Assembly: GCF_009857445.1 (NCBI RefSeq)
Contig: NZ_WWCN01000017.1
Coordinates: 62,001 to 126,000, forward strand
Direction: 5' to 3'
Source: Duganella flavida
GTDB taxonomy: Bacteria > Pseudomonadota > Gammaproteobacteria > Burkholderiales > Burkholderiaceae_D
DNA length: 64,000 nucleotides
Shown: in pieces, positions 41,259 through 47,912 of the stretch
Layout of the letters: each line of letters starts with the position of its first letter
How positions within the stretch are numbered: the stretch's first letter is position 1
Position numbers and translations under genes: made by a program
Notes under the pieces: model-generated
Seen by the model: only the letters and a program-made list of their open reading frames with translations
Told to the model about the DNA's origin: nothing
Database searches by the model: none

Positions 41259-41950
41259 GGCTGGCCTGCGGCGGTGAGTGATTCGGCTAGCTCCACCGAT
41301 GGGTGGGCGCGCAATGCAGCCAGCAATTGCGCCTGATGGCCGGCGTCCACGTCCAGAATATAGGCGCCGGTGACGGTTGGACCGCCGACGATTTGCGCGC
41401 CGTTTTCCTGCATCAGGCGCTGCACATCCTGCAAGCGTGCGTCTGGCTTGAAGACCACCAGCAAGTCCGGCGTGGCGGCGGCGCCATGTCCCAATGCCTG
41501 ATAAGTTGGCGCGGCACCGCGCGGCAGCAGCTGCACCGCCAGCACGGCGATCACAGCGCATTGCGCTGCAATCGCCCAGCCTTGCCAGCCGCCGTCACCC
41601 AGCCAAGCACGCAGACGCTCGCCCCAGCCCCGAGGCGTGGGCGAGGAACGCGGCTGCGGGCGTGCCGCTTGCGGCGCGGCGGCGGTATCGGCAGCGCGAG
41701 CCGGGGCGGTGGCGGGTGTGGCATCCAATTGCGGCATCAAGCGCGCCAGTGCGCGTTCCGGATCGAGTCCGGCCGGTAGCGGGCCTTCCGTTTCCAGCAG
41801 CTTGCGCTGCCAGGCCAGGTCGGCGCGGCAGGCGGCGCACTGCTGCAGGTGCTCCTGCACGCGGCGCGCTTCCTCCGCCTCCAGCGAACCGGACGCGTAC
41901 CACGGCAGCAATTCCTGCAATGCGTTGTGCGTGGTGATGTTGGTACTCAT
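41255..41950 (-). CDS. Membrane anti-sigma factor with zinc-finger domain
   Basis: A 231-residue inner-membrane protein. The N-terminal zf-HC2 motif is HLQQCAACRADLAWQ (H-x3-C-x2-C). A long Ala/Pro linker leads to one membrane helix (GWAIAAQCAVIAVLAVQLL) and a periplasmic C-terminal domain of about 70 residues. It should hold the adjacent ECF sigma factor inactive until a periplasmic signal arrives. The ATG overlaps the sigma stop by four bases. Confidence 0.86.
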   Translation of the reverse strand: MSTNITTHNALQELLPWYASGSLEAEEARRVQEHLQQCAACRADLAWQRKLLETEGPLPAGLDPERALARLMPQLDATPATAPARAADTAAAPQAARPQPRSSPTPRGWGERLRAWLGDGGWQGWAIAAQCAVIAVLAVQLLPRGAAPTYQALGHGAAATPDLLVVFKPDARLQDVQRLMQENGAQIVGGPTVTGAYILDVDAGHQAQLLAALRAHPSVELAESLTAAGQP

Positions 41951-42522
41951 TGCATCTCTTCCCTATGAGCGGACAGCATGTCCTTGAGCTTGATCCGGGC
42001 GTGGAACATGCGCGTCTTGACCGTGTTGACCGGACACTCCATCGTCTCGGCAATCTCCTGGTAGGCCATGCCATGATAATAGGTCAGGCTGACCACCATG
42101 CGCTGCTCCAGCGGCAGCTGGTCCAGCGCCCGGCTCACGCCCTGCTGCAACTGGCGCGCCGCCATCGCGTGCTCAGGTTCCTGCGCGGCGTCGCCTGCCT
42201 GATCCTCCTGCGGCTCCAGCGGCACGTCCAATCCGCGCAAGGCCTTCAGTCCCTGGCGGTAGGCGATGGCGAAAATCCAGGTGGACAGCTTGCAGCTGCC
42301 ATCAAACGTATCAGCCTTCTGCCACACCACCATCATGGTGTCGTTGATGATCTCTTCCACCAGCGGCACGTTGCGCGTCATGCGGTCCAAAAACCGCGCC
42401 AGCCGCGAAAAATAAGCGCGGTAAAGCTGCTGGAAGGCGAGCCGGTCCCCGCCGCGTATGCGCCGCAGCAAAGCCCCTTCATCCAATTCGTCCAACCCGC
42501 CCATCCTGCCGCCTATCCGCAT
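41947..42522 (-). CDS. ECF RNA polymerase sigma factor
   Basis: A predicted 191-residue extracytoplasmic-function sigma factor. Region 2 (FQQLYRAYFSRLARFLDRMTRNVPLVEEIIND, TMMVVWQKADTFDG) and region 4 (LPLEQRMVVSLTYYHGMAYQEIAETMECPVNTVKTRMFHAR) are clear. The ATG at 42522 is chosen because GGGGAGA lies upstream. It heads a minus-strand operon with its anti-sigma factor, an S8 protease and a TorF porin. A promoter-like element immediately upstream is matched by a twin facing the opposite way, suggesting autoregulation plus control of the divergent redox operon. Confidence 0.9.
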   Translation of the reverse strand: MRIGGRMGGLDELDEGALLRRIRGGDRLAFQQLYRAYFSRLARFLDRMTRNVPLVEEIINDTMMVVWQKADTFDGSCKLSTWIFAIAYRQGLKALRGLDVPLEPQEDQAGDAAQEPEHAMAARQLQQGVSRALDQLPLEQRMVVSLTYYHGMAYQEIAETMECPVNTVKTRMFHARIKLKDMLSAHREEMQ

Positions 42523-42539
42523 GCATATTCTCCCCTGGT

Positions 42540-42573
42540 GCGGTGAATACGCGGTGCGCGAAAAAAGGTTCAA
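42540..42573 (-). promoter_or_regulatory. Predicted ECF promoter of the sigma operon
   Basis: On the minus strand TTGAACC, 17 bp, TATTCACCGC. It has the same boxes and the same spacing as the element at 42605-42638 that faces the other way. The GAACC-type -35 fits ECF sigma factors. The 5' leader would be short. Confidence 0.65.
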
Positions 42574-42604
42574 CAAAAACGCAAAAATATTTAGCCCGCT
42601 AATT

Positions 42605-42638
42605 TTGAACCAACTTTTCGCGGGCGGCTATTGACCGC
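42605..42638 (+). promoter_or_regulatory. Predicted ECF promoter of the mrtJ redox operon
   Basis: TTGAACC (42605-42611), 17 bp, TATTGACCGC (42629-42638). It is the twin of the divergent element at 42540-42573: seven of seven and nine of ten bases match, with an identical spacer length. It precedes the mrtJ coding sequence. Confidence 0.65.
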
Positions 42639-42666
42639 TACAACATTAACAGAATGCCCAGCAACC

Positions 42667-43005
42667 GTGCTTGCCTCAACCGCCTTCTGCGGCCCCGCCC
42701 TGCTATCTCCAGATCCGGGTGCCGTATTCCGTCTGCTCCTCGTAGCGCCCCTGCTCGAAGAATGGATTATGCGCGCTGGCTTGCACCACTGGCTGCTGCA
42801 CCGGACCGCACCGGTGCCGGCGCTACTGGGCAGCGCTGCCGCCTTCAGCGCCCTGCACTTGGGCTCAGGTCTGACTGCGGCCGCGCTGGTGTTTGGGCCC
42901 GGCCTGTTATTCGGCGCGGCCTACCAGCGCTGGCGCGACTGGCGCGTGTGCGCGCTGTTGCATGGCTTGTGCAATGCGTTCGCCATCAGTGCATGTGGCG
43001 TCTAA
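42667..43005 (+). CDS. mrtJ: JDVT-CTERM-system intramembrane protease (CPBP/glutamic type)
   Basis: A small CPBP-family membrane protease. The motif LLEEWIMRAGLHHWLL holds the two catalytic glutamates (E31-E32) and Arg, SALHLG the first His and LHGLCNAF the second. The protein is about 112 residues, short even for MrtJ, and it lies directly before a protein bearing a JDVT-CTERM signal, the defining pairing for MrtJ. It should cut the C-terminal signal of that protein in the inner membrane. The start is uncertain: GTG 42667 follows the predicted transcription start; TTG 42631 is in frame but overlaps the promoter. Confidence 0.8.
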   Translation: MLASTAFCGPALLSPDPGAVFRLLLVAPLLEEWIMRAGLHHWLLHRTAPVPALLGSAAAFSALHLGSGLTAAALVFGPGLLFGAAYQRWRDWRVCALLHGLCNAFAISACGV

Positions 43006-43031
43006 CCAGCTTTAACTTGATTGGAGAACCG

Positions 43032-45659
43032 ATGAAAATGATACAACCGCCGCATCGCAGCGCGCTACTGGCCGCAGGACTGTGGGCCATGCTGGCGCTG
43101 GCGCCGGCCACGCAAGCTGCCGATGCGCTCAACGGCAAAAGCCTCTACCTGAACGGGCCCACGTCCGGCGGCACTACCTGCGCCTCCTGCCACGGCTCGA
43201 CGCCGGCCAACAACGTCAACGGCATCCTGGCCGCCGCCAACAACCCTAGCGTGATTAGCAACGCCTTTGCTGCCAACCGTGGCGGCATGGGCTCCCTGTT
43301 CAACGGCAAATTCAGCGCCGCCGAAATCGCCGATCTTGCGGCCTTCATCGGCAACCCGAACGTGACGGCAGCACCGGCCGCCTCGCTAGCGCCGTCGGCC
43401 CTGTCGTTTGCCGGCACCACCGTCGGCCAGAATAGCACCGCGCTTTCGACCACGCTCACCAACAGCGGCAACGCGGTGCTGAATATCAGCGCCATCGCAG
43501 TCGGCGGCGCCAACGCTGGCGACTTCGCCATCAGCGGCGGCAGCTGCAATGCTGGTGGCACGGTCGCCGCTGGCGCCAACTGCACGGTGCAACTGGTGTT
43601 TCGCCCTACTGCCTCAGGCGCGCGCAGCGCCGCTTTGAATATCAGCCACAATGCCACTGGTGGTAGCAGCAGCGTCACGCTGGGCGGCACTGGCAACGCC
43701 GTGCCGGCAGCCACTATCGCCGTTTCGGCCACCGCGCTGGACTTCGGCGCGCTGGTGACTGGCAGCGCATCGCCGGCGCAAACCATCACCATCAACAATG
43801 CCGGCCAGGCTGCGCTGAACTTCAGTGGTATCTCGCTGTCCGGCGCTAACGCCGGCATCTTCACGCTGGGAGGCAGCTGTGCCGCTAGCGCACCGGTGGC
43901 GGCAGGCGGCAGCTGCACTGTCACAGTGATCGCGACGCCTACCGTCGCCGGCAGCTTTGCCGGCAGCTTGAACCTGGCCTCCAACGCCACCAACGGAGCA
44001 GTGGCCATCAGCCTTGCCGGCAATGCTAGCGCGCCTGCGCCTTCGTTGTCGGCCAATCCAAGCGCCGTTGCCTTCGGCACGCAGACCATAGCTGCGACCG
44101 CCACCACACAAAGCGTCAGCATCACCAATCGCGGCAACGTGCCGGTGGTGCTGGGCAGCGTCGCTGTCAGCGGCGCGCCATCCGTGACCATCGCCAGTGG
44201 TGGTTGCAGCGGTACGCTGGCCGTCGCGGCTAGCTGCAATGTAACGCTGTCGTTCGCACCAACTACGGAAGGCAATGTGAGCGCCACGCTGCTGCTGCGC
44301 TCCAATGCACCCGACCTGTCAGTGGGCGTGACCGGCGCCGGCACCTCGGCTACCGTCGCACGGCCGGTGCTGTCCGATAGCGCTCCAGTAGCTTTCACTG
44401 ACACCCAAGTCGGCCAGCAAGCCGCCGTGCATCACACCACCTTGAGCAATAGCGGCAACGCGGCGCTCAAGATTACGTCGCTGGTACTGGGCGGCGCCAA
44501 TCCGGGCGACTTCGCCCTGGCCGGTACGTGCGCAGTCGGCGGCACGGTGAGCCCTGGCGCCAACTGCACCATCGATACCAGCTTCAAGCCCACCGCAGCC
44601 GGCGCGCGCAGTGCCGACCTGCTGCTGATGACCGACGGCGGCGTACAATTCACCATGCGCCTCGGCGGCAACGGTATGGCAGTACCTAACACCACGCCAA
44701 GCTTGAGCACCAATCCGCAGTCGTTCGATTTTGGCAGCGCCATCGTCGGCGACACGGGTCCCGTCAAACGCTTCACGCTGACCAATACTGGCAGTGCAGC
44801 GCTGACCATCAATAGCGCCACCTTCAGCGGTCCCTACGCGATCGTCACCGACGCCACGGCCTGCGGCGCCTTCCCATTGACGCTGGCTGCCGGTGTTTCC
44901 TGCGACCTGCCGGTGCGCTTCTCGCCGACCGCAGCCGGTAGCGCCAATGGCAGCGTAAGCCTGCAAGCGGCTGGCGCCAGCTGGAGCATCGCCTTCAGCG
45001 GCCAAGGTAATGCCTCCGCGCCGTCGGCTGGGCAAACGCAAAACCGTGGTGGCGGCGGCTGCTCGTCAGTAAAAGATGGCAATGACCCGATGCTGGCCGT
45101 GCTGGTGGTACTGGCCGCCGCCGTGCTGCTGTGGCGCCGTCGCCAGGCGCGTGCAGCGGCAACAGCGGGCACGCTGGCCGCTATCGCTGCCTGCGCAGTG
45201 CTCACCATGCCGGCGCCGGCATCTGCACTGGAACCGGGCAAGCCGGCGCCGGCTTTCACGCTCAATGGCCCGGATGGTGCGGTCAAGCTGGATCAATATG
45301 CCGGCAAATTGGTGTACCTCGATTTTTGGGCCTCGTGGTGCGGCCCGTGCCGCCAGTCCTTCCCGTGGATGAACGAGATGCAGGCGCGCTACGGTAGCCA
45401 GGGCTTGCAAATCGTCGGCATCAACGTCGACGCCAAAGCGGAAGACGCGCGTGGCTTCCTCGCCGCCACGCCGGCCCGCTTCGTCATCGCCTTCGATCCA
45501 AACGGCAGTGCGCCGCGTACCTACGGTATCAAGGGCATGCCGAGCAGCGTGTTGATCGGCCCTGACGGCAAGGTGCTGTATGAGCACAGCGGCTTCCGCC
45601 CAGCCGACCGCGAAGCGCTGGAAAGCCGCATCAAGGCAGCGCTGGGAGCGGCCAAATGA
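43032..45659 (+). CDS. Cytochrome c - ASPM/Hydin-like repeats - JDVT-CTERM - TlpA fusion protein
   Basis: An 875-residue multidomain protein. Signal peptide 1-29; a cytochrome c-like domain with the haem motif CASCH at 50-54 and a possible axial Met in RGGMGSLF; then five choice-of-anchor D (ASPM/SPD-2/Hydin-like) repeats of about 110 residues, each with one Cys pair 12-15 residues apart. A JDVT-CTERM signal follows: GGGGCSSVKDGNDP (673-686), helix 687-701, then RRRQAR. A second hydrophobic segment ending ASA (708-732) leads in frame to a TlpA-type thioredoxin domain with WCGPC at 769-773. GGAG precedes the ATG. MrtJ is encoded just upstream. Whether the product is cleaved into two proteins is unknown. 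Confidence 0.85.
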   Translation: MKMIQPPHRSALLAAGLWAMLALAPATQAADALNGKSLYLNGPTSGGTTCASCHGSTPANNVNGILAAANNPSVISNAFAANRGGMGSLFNGKFSAAEIADLAAFIGNPNVTAAPAASLAPSALSFAGTTVGQNSTALSTTLTNSGNAVLNISAIAVGGANAGDFAISGGSCNAGGTVAAGANCTVQLVFRPTASGARSAALNISHNATGGSSSVTLGGTGNAVPAATIAVSATALDFGALVTGSASPAQTITINNAGQAALNFSGISLSGANAGIFTLGGSCAASAPVAAGGSCTVTVIATPTVAGSFAGSLNLASNATNGAVAISLAGNASAPAPSLSANPSAVAFGTQTIAATATTQSVSITNRGNVPVVLGSVAVSGAPSVTIASGGCSGTLAVAASCNVTLSFAPTTEGNVSATLLLRSNAPDLSVGVTGAGTSATVARPVLSDSAPVAFTDTQVGQQAAVHHTTLSNSGNAALKITSLVLGGANPGDFALAGTCAVGGTVSPGANCTIDTSFKPTAAGARSADLLLMTDGGVQFTMRLGGNGMAVPNTTPSLSTNPQSFDFGSAIVGDTGPVKRFTLTNTGSAALTINSATFSGPYAIVTDATACGAFPLTLAAGVSCDLPVRFSPTAAGSANGSVSLQAAGASWSIAFSGQGNASAPSAGQTQNRGGGGCSSVKDGNDPMLAVLVVLAAAVLLWRRRQARAAATAGTLAAIAACAVLTMPAPASALEPGKPAPAFTLNGPDGAVKLDQYAGKLVYLDFWASWCGPCRQSFPWMNEMQARYGSQGLQIVGINVDAKAEDARGFLAATPARFVIAFDPNGSAPRTYGIKGMPSSVLIGPDGKVLYEHSGFRPADREALESRIKAALGAAK

Positions 45660-45877
45660 AGGCCCGCACCCTGATCGTTTTGTGCAGTGTGGTGGCCAGC
45701 CTGTCCGGCTGCGCACTGCCGCCGGTGCAGCCGTGGGAAAAAGGCCAGCTGGCGCGCACCGACATGCTGCTGCAGGGCGACCCGCTCGGCGCCCGCTTCA
45801 ATGAACACATCTACGCCAGCAAGGAAGCTGCCTCCGGCGGCAGCGCCGTTGGTGGCGGCGGCTGCGGCTGCAACTGA
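45656..45877 (+). CDS. DUF4266 lipoprotein
   Basis: A 73-residue small lipoprotein. A signal peptide with lipobox LSGC (Cys about residue 19) is followed by PPVQPWEKGQLARTDMLLQG, the core of the DUF4266 family, and a C-terminal GGGGCGCN with two closely spaced cysteines. The ATG overlaps the previous stop by four bases. DUF4266 proteins are usually encoded beside thioredoxin-like, DUF3570 and ApbE proteins. The CxC tail could bind metal or exchange disulfides. Confidence 0.85.
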   Translation: MKARTLIVLCSVVASLSGCALPPVQPWEKGQLARTDMLLQGDPLGARFNEHIYASKEAASGGSAVGGGGCGCN

Positions 45878-45888
45878 CAAGGAACCAC

Positions 45889-47022
45889 ATGGATAACACC
45901 AAACAGCCCGCCGTCGGACAAGCTTTGCTGGCCGCCGCCATGCTGCTGCCCGGCCTCGCGCATGCGGAGGCGGCGCCGGAGCGCGGCGCCATCAGCGTCA
46001 AGTACCTGCATTACGAAGAAGACCAGGCGGGGCTTGACCGCATCAAGGTCAACGCACCATCGGTGTCGGTGATGGCGCCGATTGCCGGCGAATGGTCGAT
46101 TGCGGCCAGCGCCACTACTGATGATGTCTCGGGTGCTTCGCCGCGCTATCACACGGCAGTTTCCGGCGCCTCGCGCATGTCCGACCTGCGCAAGGCGGGC
46201 GATGTCAGTGTCACACGCTACCTTCCGTATGGCACGGTAAGCGTGGGCGCGGCCTTCTCCACCGAGCATGACTACCGTTCGCGTGCCTTATCGCTGCAAG
46301 CCACCTTCGACAGCGACGACAAGAACACCACGTGGGCGCTGGGCGCCGGCGGTTCGGACGACAGCATCAATCCGGTCAACCACGTCGTCAATAACGAAGG
46401 CCGCCAGACGGTAAGCGTGCTGGCTGGCGTTACGCACGTCTTCACACCGCTCGACGTCGGCCAGTTGACGCTCACCCACAGCAGCGGGCATGGCTACTAT
46501 TCCGACCCGTACAAGCTGGTCGACAACCGCCCACGCAAGCGCGACCAGGATACGCTGCAAGCGCAATGGAACCACCGCTGGCTGGCAGCCGACGCCACCA
46601 GCCGCCTGAGTTACCGTTACTACCGCGACAGCTTCGGCATCAGCGCACACACGCTGACGGGCGAATGGGTGCAGTCGCTGGCGAACGGCTGGACGCTTAC
46701 ACCCAACCTGCGCCTGTATTCGCAACGCGCCGCCGATTTCTATTTCGATCCGGTCTATGACGCCAAATTCGGCGCGCCGTTCCCACCCGGTTATGTATTC
46801 GGCGGAACGGCGTTCGCATCGGCGGACCAGCGCCTATCGGCATTTGGCGCTGTGACGGCGGGCCTGAAGATCGCCAAGCAAATCGACAATGACTGGAGCG
46901 TGGACGTGAAAGTAGAGCGCTACGAGCAGCGCGGCGCATGGCGCGTATTCGGCAAAGGCAGTCCGGGGCTGGATCCGCTGCGCGCCACCAGCCTGCAAAT
47001 CGGTTTTACGCGACTATGGTAG
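45889..47022 (+). CDS. DUF3570 outer-membrane beta-barrel with flavinylation-like motif
   Basis: A 377-residue protein. A signal peptide ending GLAHA-EAAP precedes ISVKYLHYEEDQAGLDRIKV and a series of amphipathic strands, with a TSLQIGFTRLW C-terminus (terminal aromatic), fitting an outer-membrane barrel. Residues 78-84 read DDVSGAS, matching the D-x-x-(S/T)-G-A-(S/T) motif at which ApbE attaches FMN; a second SGAS lies at 92-95. The next gene is apbE and overlaps the end by seven bases. If modified, the flavin would sit near the periplasmic N-terminus. Confidence 0.83.
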   Translation: MDNTKQPAVGQALLAAAMLLPGLAHAEAAPERGAISVKYLHYEEDQAGLDRIKVNAPSVSVMAPIAGEWSIAASATTDDVSGASPRYHTAVSGASRMSDLRKAGDVSVTRYLPYGTVSVGAAFSTEHDYRSRALSLQATFDSDDKNTTWALGAGGSDDSINPVNHVVNNEGRQTVSVLAGVTHVFTPLDVGQLTLTHSSGHGYYSDPYKLVDNRPRKRDQDTLQAQWNHRWLAADATSRLSYRYYRDSFGISAHTLTGEWVQSLANGWTLTPNLRLYSQRAADFYFDPVYDAKFGAPFPPGYVFGGTAFASADQRLSAFGAVTAGLKIAKQIDNDWSVDVKVERYEQRGAWRVFGKGSPGLDPLRATSLQIGFTRLW

Positions 47023-47912
47023 AAGGCATTTACAGCGTCGTTTTCATTGCGATGGGTAGCCGCTGCGAGATCCGCATCGCAGCGGCCAATAGCGAAACGG
47101 CGCAGTGCCTGGCCGCGCGCGCTATCGACGAAGTGCGCCGCATTGAGAACAAATACTCACGCTATCGCAGTGACAGCGTGGTAAGCCGCATCAATGCCGC
47201 CGCCGGCCGCCATGCGGTTGAATGCGACAGGGAGACGATAGCGCTGCTGGCGTATGCCGACACGCTGCATAAGGCCAGCGAGGGACGTTTCGACATCACC
47301 TCCGGCGTGCTGCGCAAGGCGTGGAATTTTCGCGATGGCGTGCTGCCTGCACCCGAAACGCTGGCAGCCTTGTTGCCGCTGGTCGGCTGGGGCACAGTGG
47401 CGCGCAAACAGACCTCCGTGTTTCTGCCGCAGCCGGGCATGGAGCTGGACTTCGGCGGCTTTGGCAAGGAGTACGCCGTCGACCGCGCTGCGGAGGCGCT
47501 GGCCGAAACCGGCATCACGCACGCTTATGTGAATCTCGGCGGCGATATGCGCTTTCTCGGTCCCCGTCCCGATGGCTCGGCATGGGACATCGGCATCCAA
47601 GATCCGCGCGCACTGGAAACCACGGTGGCCAGCATTCCGGTCCGTCGGGGTGCGCTGGCCACCAGCGGCGATTACGAACGATTTATTGAAGTGGGCGGCA
47701 AGCGCTATTGCCACGTGCTCGATCCACGCAGCGGCATGCCGGTGTCGTACTGGCGTTCGGTCAGCGTGCTGGCGCCGCTGGCGATTACCGCCGGCAGCTG
47801 CACCACTACCGCCATGCTGCTCGAAGAGGAGGGACTCGATTTTCTCGAGCGCTCGGGCATGAGTTATCTGGCCGTCGATCATCAAGGCCAAATTTTTCGG
47901 AGAACGTTATGA
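47016..47912 (+). CDS. apbE: FAD:protein FMN transferase
   Basis: A 298-residue ApbE-family enzyme that transfers FMN from FAD to a Thr/Ser of exported proteins. Core motifs AMGSRCEIRI, SRYRSDSVVSRINAA, FDITSGVLRKAWNF, LDFGGFGKEYAVDRAA, YVNLGGDMRFLG and RGALATSGDYERF are all present. No signal peptide is obvious; the N-terminus begins at the ATG inside the DUF3570 stop region, so export would need another route or the start is longer. Its location beside the DUF3570 barrel makes that barrel the leading substrate. Confidence 0.9.
   Translation: MVEGIYSVVFIAMGSRCEIRIAAANSETAQCLAARAIDEVRRIENKYSRYRSDSVVSRINAAAGRHAVECDRETIALLAYADTLHKASEGRFDITSGVLRKAWNFRDGVLPAPETLAALLPLVGWGTVARKQTSVFLPQPGMELDFGGFGKEYAVDRAAEALAETGITHAYVNLGGDMRFLGPRPDGSAWDIGIQDPRALETTVASIPVRRGALATSGDYERFIEVGGKRYCHVLDPRSGMPVSYWRSVSVLAPLAITAGSCTTTAMLLEEEGLDFLERSGMSYLAVDHQGQIFRRTL

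Noticed and set aside
39981-41561. Longer form of the S8 protease starting at 41561
   Set aside because: The extension lies inside the anti-sigma gene; the ATG at 41258 begins a signal peptide and overlaps the anti-sigma stop in the usual coupled way.
42654-43031. Upstream in-frame extension of the cytochrome/TlpA fusion protein
   Set aside because: It overlaps mrtJ in another frame and would remove the signal peptide; ATG 43032 has GGAG and a proper signal sequence.
45042-45270. Frameshift or missing stop between the JDVT-CTERM signal and the TlpA domain
   Set aside because: The frame reads through with sensible residues (RRRQAR, then a signal-like helix ending ASA), so I treat the fusion as real, although a sequencing check is advised.
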